Positions 14,201 to 16,492 of a stretch of 16,492 bases of DNA are shown here, one piece after another. Location of the stretch: NCBI GenBank assembly GCA_031270525.1, contig JAISXN010000128.1:1-16492 (forward strand), given 5' to 3'. The stretch is from Candidatus Symbiothrix sp. Lineage in GTDB: Bacteria; Bacteroidota; Bacteroidia; Bacteroidales; Azobacteroidaceae. The notes below the pieces were generated by a model. That model did no database searches, had not been told where the DNA came from, and was given only the letters and a program-made list of their open reading frames with translations. The position numbers and the translations under genes are program-made. Numbering within the stretch: the first letter of the stretch is position 1; each line of letters begins with the position of its first letter.

Positions 14201-15670
14201 TTAAAAACAAATATCATATTTCAATTCAGGAGCTTTCGGGCATCTTGGATCTGGATACAAATAATTATCCCAGCTATATCCTTTTACCACCATCTTCCAG
14301 CAAACGCCTTTTCCTTTCCGGCAATTATCGAAATCCTGACATGAAGAACATGGATTTGAATCTAGAAAATCATTTTGTTGGAGATTCCATAAATTGACAG
14401 CTTTTTCAGAGTTCCATACATCACAAATACTTGATTCTGCCAAATTTCCAATAATAAAATGCTCGTTCCAATACAATTCTTCGCATATTGTTACATTTCC
14501 ATCAGGCAGGATAACAAAACCATCTACGTTACCAGTACAAAGACTGCGCTCTTTAAACTCAGTATAATTACAAATATCCGATTTATTAATGTTTTGATTA
14601 TCAAATACTATTTCAAAATAGTTCTTTTTTCTCTCTTCATTAATATATTTTATAATTTCACTTGTTTGCTCCATTTCCGGTTTTATTGTATGATACTCAT
14701 TTACAGGCTTGTATAGTGTAACTCCTATTAGAGAAATCATATATCTCTTAACATGTTTCAAAGTTTTAAGGAAACGAATTACTTCCCCAATATTTTCAGG
14801 AGTCAAAGTATATCTTGTATGCGTACCCTTAATAATCATTTTAATACCTTTTGAATCAATATATTGCAATGAATTCTTCATTTTGTCAATATATGAACTG
14901 TTTACATTTAAATTATTGATTTGAATTTCAGGGTTTAATGAATCTAAGGAAATCTGAATTTCCTTCATTCCCACATCATACAAGGTATCTACCATAGTTT
15001 TTGTTAATGGAATTTTTGTAGAAATATATGGAGAAAAACCATTTATTAAGAGACTTTTTAGTATTATATTCCAGTCTTTGTGAAGGAATAATTCTCCGCC
15101 TGAAATATCAAAATTTTCTATCTGCATTGATTTAGCTTCATCAATTATTTGCAATATTCTATCGGTTGGCAAGGGGGTGTATTTTTTTTCTCGATTAGCA
15201 TAGCAGTAAATACAATCTGTTACACAAGACAGATTAACTATCAATAAGATAGAGTTAGGTATTGAAAATCTTATCCTTTTAAAATTATAAGGAAGGCCTA
15301 AAATGTACTGATTACAATTAATATCTTCTCTTACAAAATGGTCGTCATGATATACCAATATTTTCTTTGGGAATGAAAAATATTGTCCGTCGTATTCTGT
15401 TGTTACTTCTTTTTTATTTTCTATGAAAACAGAAATTACATCCATAGCCTTATCTTCTGAAACATCAAATAATTTATTGATTTCCAACAGATATTCAGGT
15501 AATGTTTTATTTCCTTTGAATATTGAAAATAATACGGCATACATTGGATGAATAAATCTAAAGAAACTGCGATTTTTGTTGCTTGACATTAAAATAACTC
15601 TATCAATATCAGCTCTTAGCCTGTATTCCGGATTAAAAACTATTTTCCTTTCAATATATGAATCTTGCAT
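14201..15670 (-). CDS. Radical SAM/SPASM peptide maturase with N-terminal PqqD-like region
   Basis: A 489-residue enzyme predicted to crosslink or otherwise modify the precursor by radical chemistry. Residues 14 to about 90 (YRLRADIDRVILM...HPMYAVLFSIFKG...) look like a PqqD-like RiPP recognition element that would hold the leader. The radical SAM core has C149, C153 and C156 (CVTDCIYC) for the [4Fe-4S] cluster that cleaves S-adenosylmethionine, and SGGE at 190-193. The C-terminal SPASM domain contains C378, C396, C416, C441, C444, C450, C457 and C477, enough for two auxiliary clusters. This build is shared with sactipeptide and other thioether or carbon-crosslink RiPP enzymes, and the bond formed here is unknown. 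The gene is first in the minus-strand operon, 61 bases before the precursor ATG, behind a TAgtTTTG promoter. Confidence 0.92.
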   Translation of the reverse strand: MQDSYIERKIVFNPEYRLRADIDRVILMSSNKNRSFFRFIHPMYAVLFSIFKGNKTLPEYLLEINKLFDVSEDKAMDVISVFIENKKEVTTEYDGQYFSFPKKILVYHDDHFVREDINCNQYILGLPYNFKRIRFSIPNSILLIVNLSCVTDCIYCYANREKKYTPLPTDRILQIIDEAKSMQIENFDISGGELFLHKDWNIILKSLLINGFSPYISTKIPLTKTMVDTLYDVGMKEIQISLDSLNPEIQINNLNVNSSYIDKMKNSLQYIDSKGIKMIIKGTHTRYTLTPENIGEVIRFLKTLKHVKRYMISLIGVTLYKPVNEYHTIKPEMEQTSEIIKYINEERKKNYFEIVFDNQNINKSDICNYTEFKERSLCTGNVDGFVILPDGNVTICEELYWNEHFIIGNLAESSICDVWNSEKAVNLWNLQQNDFLDSNPCSSCQDFDNCRKGKGVCWKMVVKGYSWDNYLYPDPRCPKAPELKYDICF

Positions 15671-15693
15671 AATTCTTTTATATTTAGACGATA

Positions 15694-15701
15694 CAAAACT
15701 A
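15694..15701 (-). promoter_or_regulatory. -7 promoter element for the RiPP operon
   Basis: On the minus strand the bases read TAGTTTTG, a perfect TAnnTTTG, 23 bases upstream of the maturase ATG at 15670. A T-rich stretch about 20 bases further upstream may act as a weak -33 element. Confidence 0.5.
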
Positions 15702-15754
15702 AGTATGTATTTTGATTTACTAAAAATATAATATTTTAATATTCATCAACTCAT

Positions 15755-15779
15755 ATTGTAAAGTTTCACATTTTACAAT
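15755..15779. promoter_or_regulatory. 25-base dyad, candidate operator between the regulator and the maturase gene
   Basis: ATTGTAAA (15755-15762) and TTTACAAT (15772-15779) form a perfect 8-base inverted repeat with a 9-base spacer in the divergent region. Its arm spacing of about one and a half to two helical turns suits a dimeric HTH protein, and it lies upstream of both divergent promoter boxes. Confidence 0.5.
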
Positions 15780-15818
15780 TATTATTGTTGAAAATTATAA
15801 TGATTAATGAAATTTTTT

Positions 15819-15826
15819 TACCTTTG
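15819..15826 (+). promoter_or_regulatory. -7 promoter element for the XRE regulator
   Basis: The bases TACCTTTG match TAnnTTTG exactly and lie 21 bases before the ATG at 15848. This supports that start over the longer frame that opens at 15785. No clear -33 TTTG is seen at the usual distance. Confidence 0.6.
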
Positions 15827-15847
15827 CATAAACTTTTTAATTTTTTT

Positions 15848-16228
15848 ATGGCAACATTGGGAACAAAACTACGTAACTTGCGGGAATACCAGAGAATGTC
15901 GCAGAAAGAAATTGCCGACATTATCGGCGTTTCACAAAATGCTTATAACCAATGGGAAAGCGACAAATGCAAACCCTTGGTGGAAAACTTACTGAAAATA
16001 TCTCAGCACTATAAGGTTGATATTAAAGAATTACTGGATGATAATGAAAAGATTAACCTGTCAGGCAATACAATAAAAGGCGAAAATAATATAATTGCCA
16101 ATACTATTCCAACGATTAACATTCAATCTACCGTATTGATAGAAAAAGTTTTACAGATGCAGGAGCAAATTTCCAAATTGCTTGAATCGCAATTTCGGCT
16201 AATAGAAGAATTACTGAATAAAAAATAA
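15848..16228 (+). CDS. XRE-family transcriptional regulator with C-terminal coiled coil
   Basis: A 126-residue DNA-binding protein. Residues 6-63 form a Cro/CI-type helix-turn-helix: LGTKLRNLREYQRMSQKEIA, then IGVSQNAYNQWESDKCKP with the recognition helix at about 28-37, then the closing HYKVDIKELL. After a polar linker (64-92), residues 95-124 form a probable coiled coil (VLIEKVLQMQEQISKLLESQF and on) likely to mediate dimerisation. There is no ligand-binding or peptidase domain. The gene is divergent from the maturase and shares the 177-base control region that holds the 25-base dyad, so it is the obvious candidate regulator of the RiPP operon and perhaps of itself. Regulators of this build are common in Bacteroidota, so the link rests on position only. 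Confidence 0.82.
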   Translation: MATLGTKLRNLREYQRMSQKEIADIIGVSQNAYNQWESDKCKPLVENLLKISQHYKVDIKELLDDNEKINLSGNTIKGENNIIANTIPTINIQSTVLIEKVLQMQEQISKLLESQFRLIEELLNKK

Positions 16229-16231
16229 TCA

Positions 16232-16492
16232 TTACTTTGTTGAAAATCTACCTGTATCCAATGAACCGCTTTTCGCTTTATCCTCAATCTTCTCTCCGCC
16301 CTTAAATTTATATATAAACGAAATCTGAACATATTGGCTGTTACGATAACTGTGTTCCCTGCTGTAATTACCACCAAAATACATTTCTCTGAAAGTCTTG
16401 TTTGAATGAAAAATATCATTAACATCCAGCGACAATGACCATTTGTTTTTTTTAGAATTGTAATAAATTCCTGCATTCATCAGCCACCGGGT
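16232..16492 (-). CDS. C-terminal part of an outer-membrane beta-barrel protein (TonB-receptor-like family), partial
   Basis: The frame enters from the right edge and ends with TAA at 16232, giving the last 86 residues. It contains WLMNAGIYYNSKKNKWSLSL, then VNDIFHSNKTF, then the terminal strand YVQISFIYKFKGG with alternating hydrophobic and aromatic residues, and a polar tail KIEDKAKSGSLDTGRF. This is the typical end of the Bacteroidota outer membrane protein beta-barrel family related to TonB-dependent receptors (OMP_b-brl_3 type). The first ATG in view, at 16480, is internal and not the true start. The gene is convergent with the XRE regulator with 3 bases between them. Whether it belongs to the RiPP locus or is an ordinary neighbour cannot be told from this fragment. 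Confidence 0.8.
   Translation of the reverse strand, partial: TRWLMNAGIYYNSKKNKWSLSLDVNDIFHSNKTFREMYFGGNYSREHSYRNSQYVQISFIYKFKGGEKIEDKAKSGSLDTGRFSTK

Noticed and set aside
15785..15847. Upstream extension of the XRE regulator
   Set aside because: The extra 21 residues are not HTH-like, and the TACCTTTG promoter box falls inside them, so the ATG at 15848 is the better start.
16123..16476. Open frame of 117 codons on the minus strand overlapping the XRE gene end
   Set aside because: It is in a different frame from the beta-barrel C-terminus, which has clear family features, and it is antisense to the regulator.

Overview
The window looks like chromosome of a member of the Bacteroidota, most likely Bacteroidales. 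It shows promoters of the TAnnTTTG type instead of clear sigma70 boxes, weak Shine-Dalgarno sequences, a fused gamma/alpha 2-oxoacid:ferredoxin oxidoreductase, long-form SpeA, an AAA-ATPase/PD-(D/E)XK protein typical of this phylum, and the C-terminus of a Bacteroidota outer-membrane beta-barrel protein. This assignment rests on gene families and promoter style, not on a database match.

Left part (1-10121), housekeeping. A + strand gene tail (possibly an acyl-CoA dehydratase activase relative) meets a minus-strand operon korA-korB-menA, which joins low-potential 2-oxoacid oxidation to menaquinone synthesis. Upstream on the same strand are ogt (DNA alkylation repair) and an AAA-ATPase/nuclease-fold protein. 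Divergent from these, on the + strand, run speA (arginine decarboxylase), exodeoxyribonuclease III and a membrane histidine kinase without an adjacent response regulator. Two intergenic gaps carry 4.5 copies of a 7-base tandem repeat placed directly before a start codon.

Middle (10122-10767). A small type II toxin-antitoxin pair (YefM/Phd-like plus YoeB/Txe-like) abuts the 3' end of the kinase gene. The toxin stops before the C-terminal His-Tyr of the family, so it may be inactive.

Right part (10768-15850), the most interesting region. It is visibly more AT-rich and holds a compact RiPP (ribosomally made, modified peptide) locus on the minus strand, in transcription order: a radical SAM/SPASM maturase with an N-terminal PqqD-like recognition region; a 63-residue precursor with a double-glycine leader and a short cysteine-rich core start (C-x-C-x-C-x3-C); a protein with two GNAT-like halves; and a C39-peptidase ABC transporter that should remove the leader at the Gly-Gly site and export the product. 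A stem-loop with a T-tract follows the precursor gene, probably to give more precursor than downstream message. An XRE-type regulator with a C-terminal coiled coil is divergent from the maturase, and a 25-base dyad lies between them. No HlyD/TolC-like partners, immunity protein or second maturase are visible in the window.

The window ends in the 3' part of an outer-membrane beta-barrel gene, convergent with the regulator.
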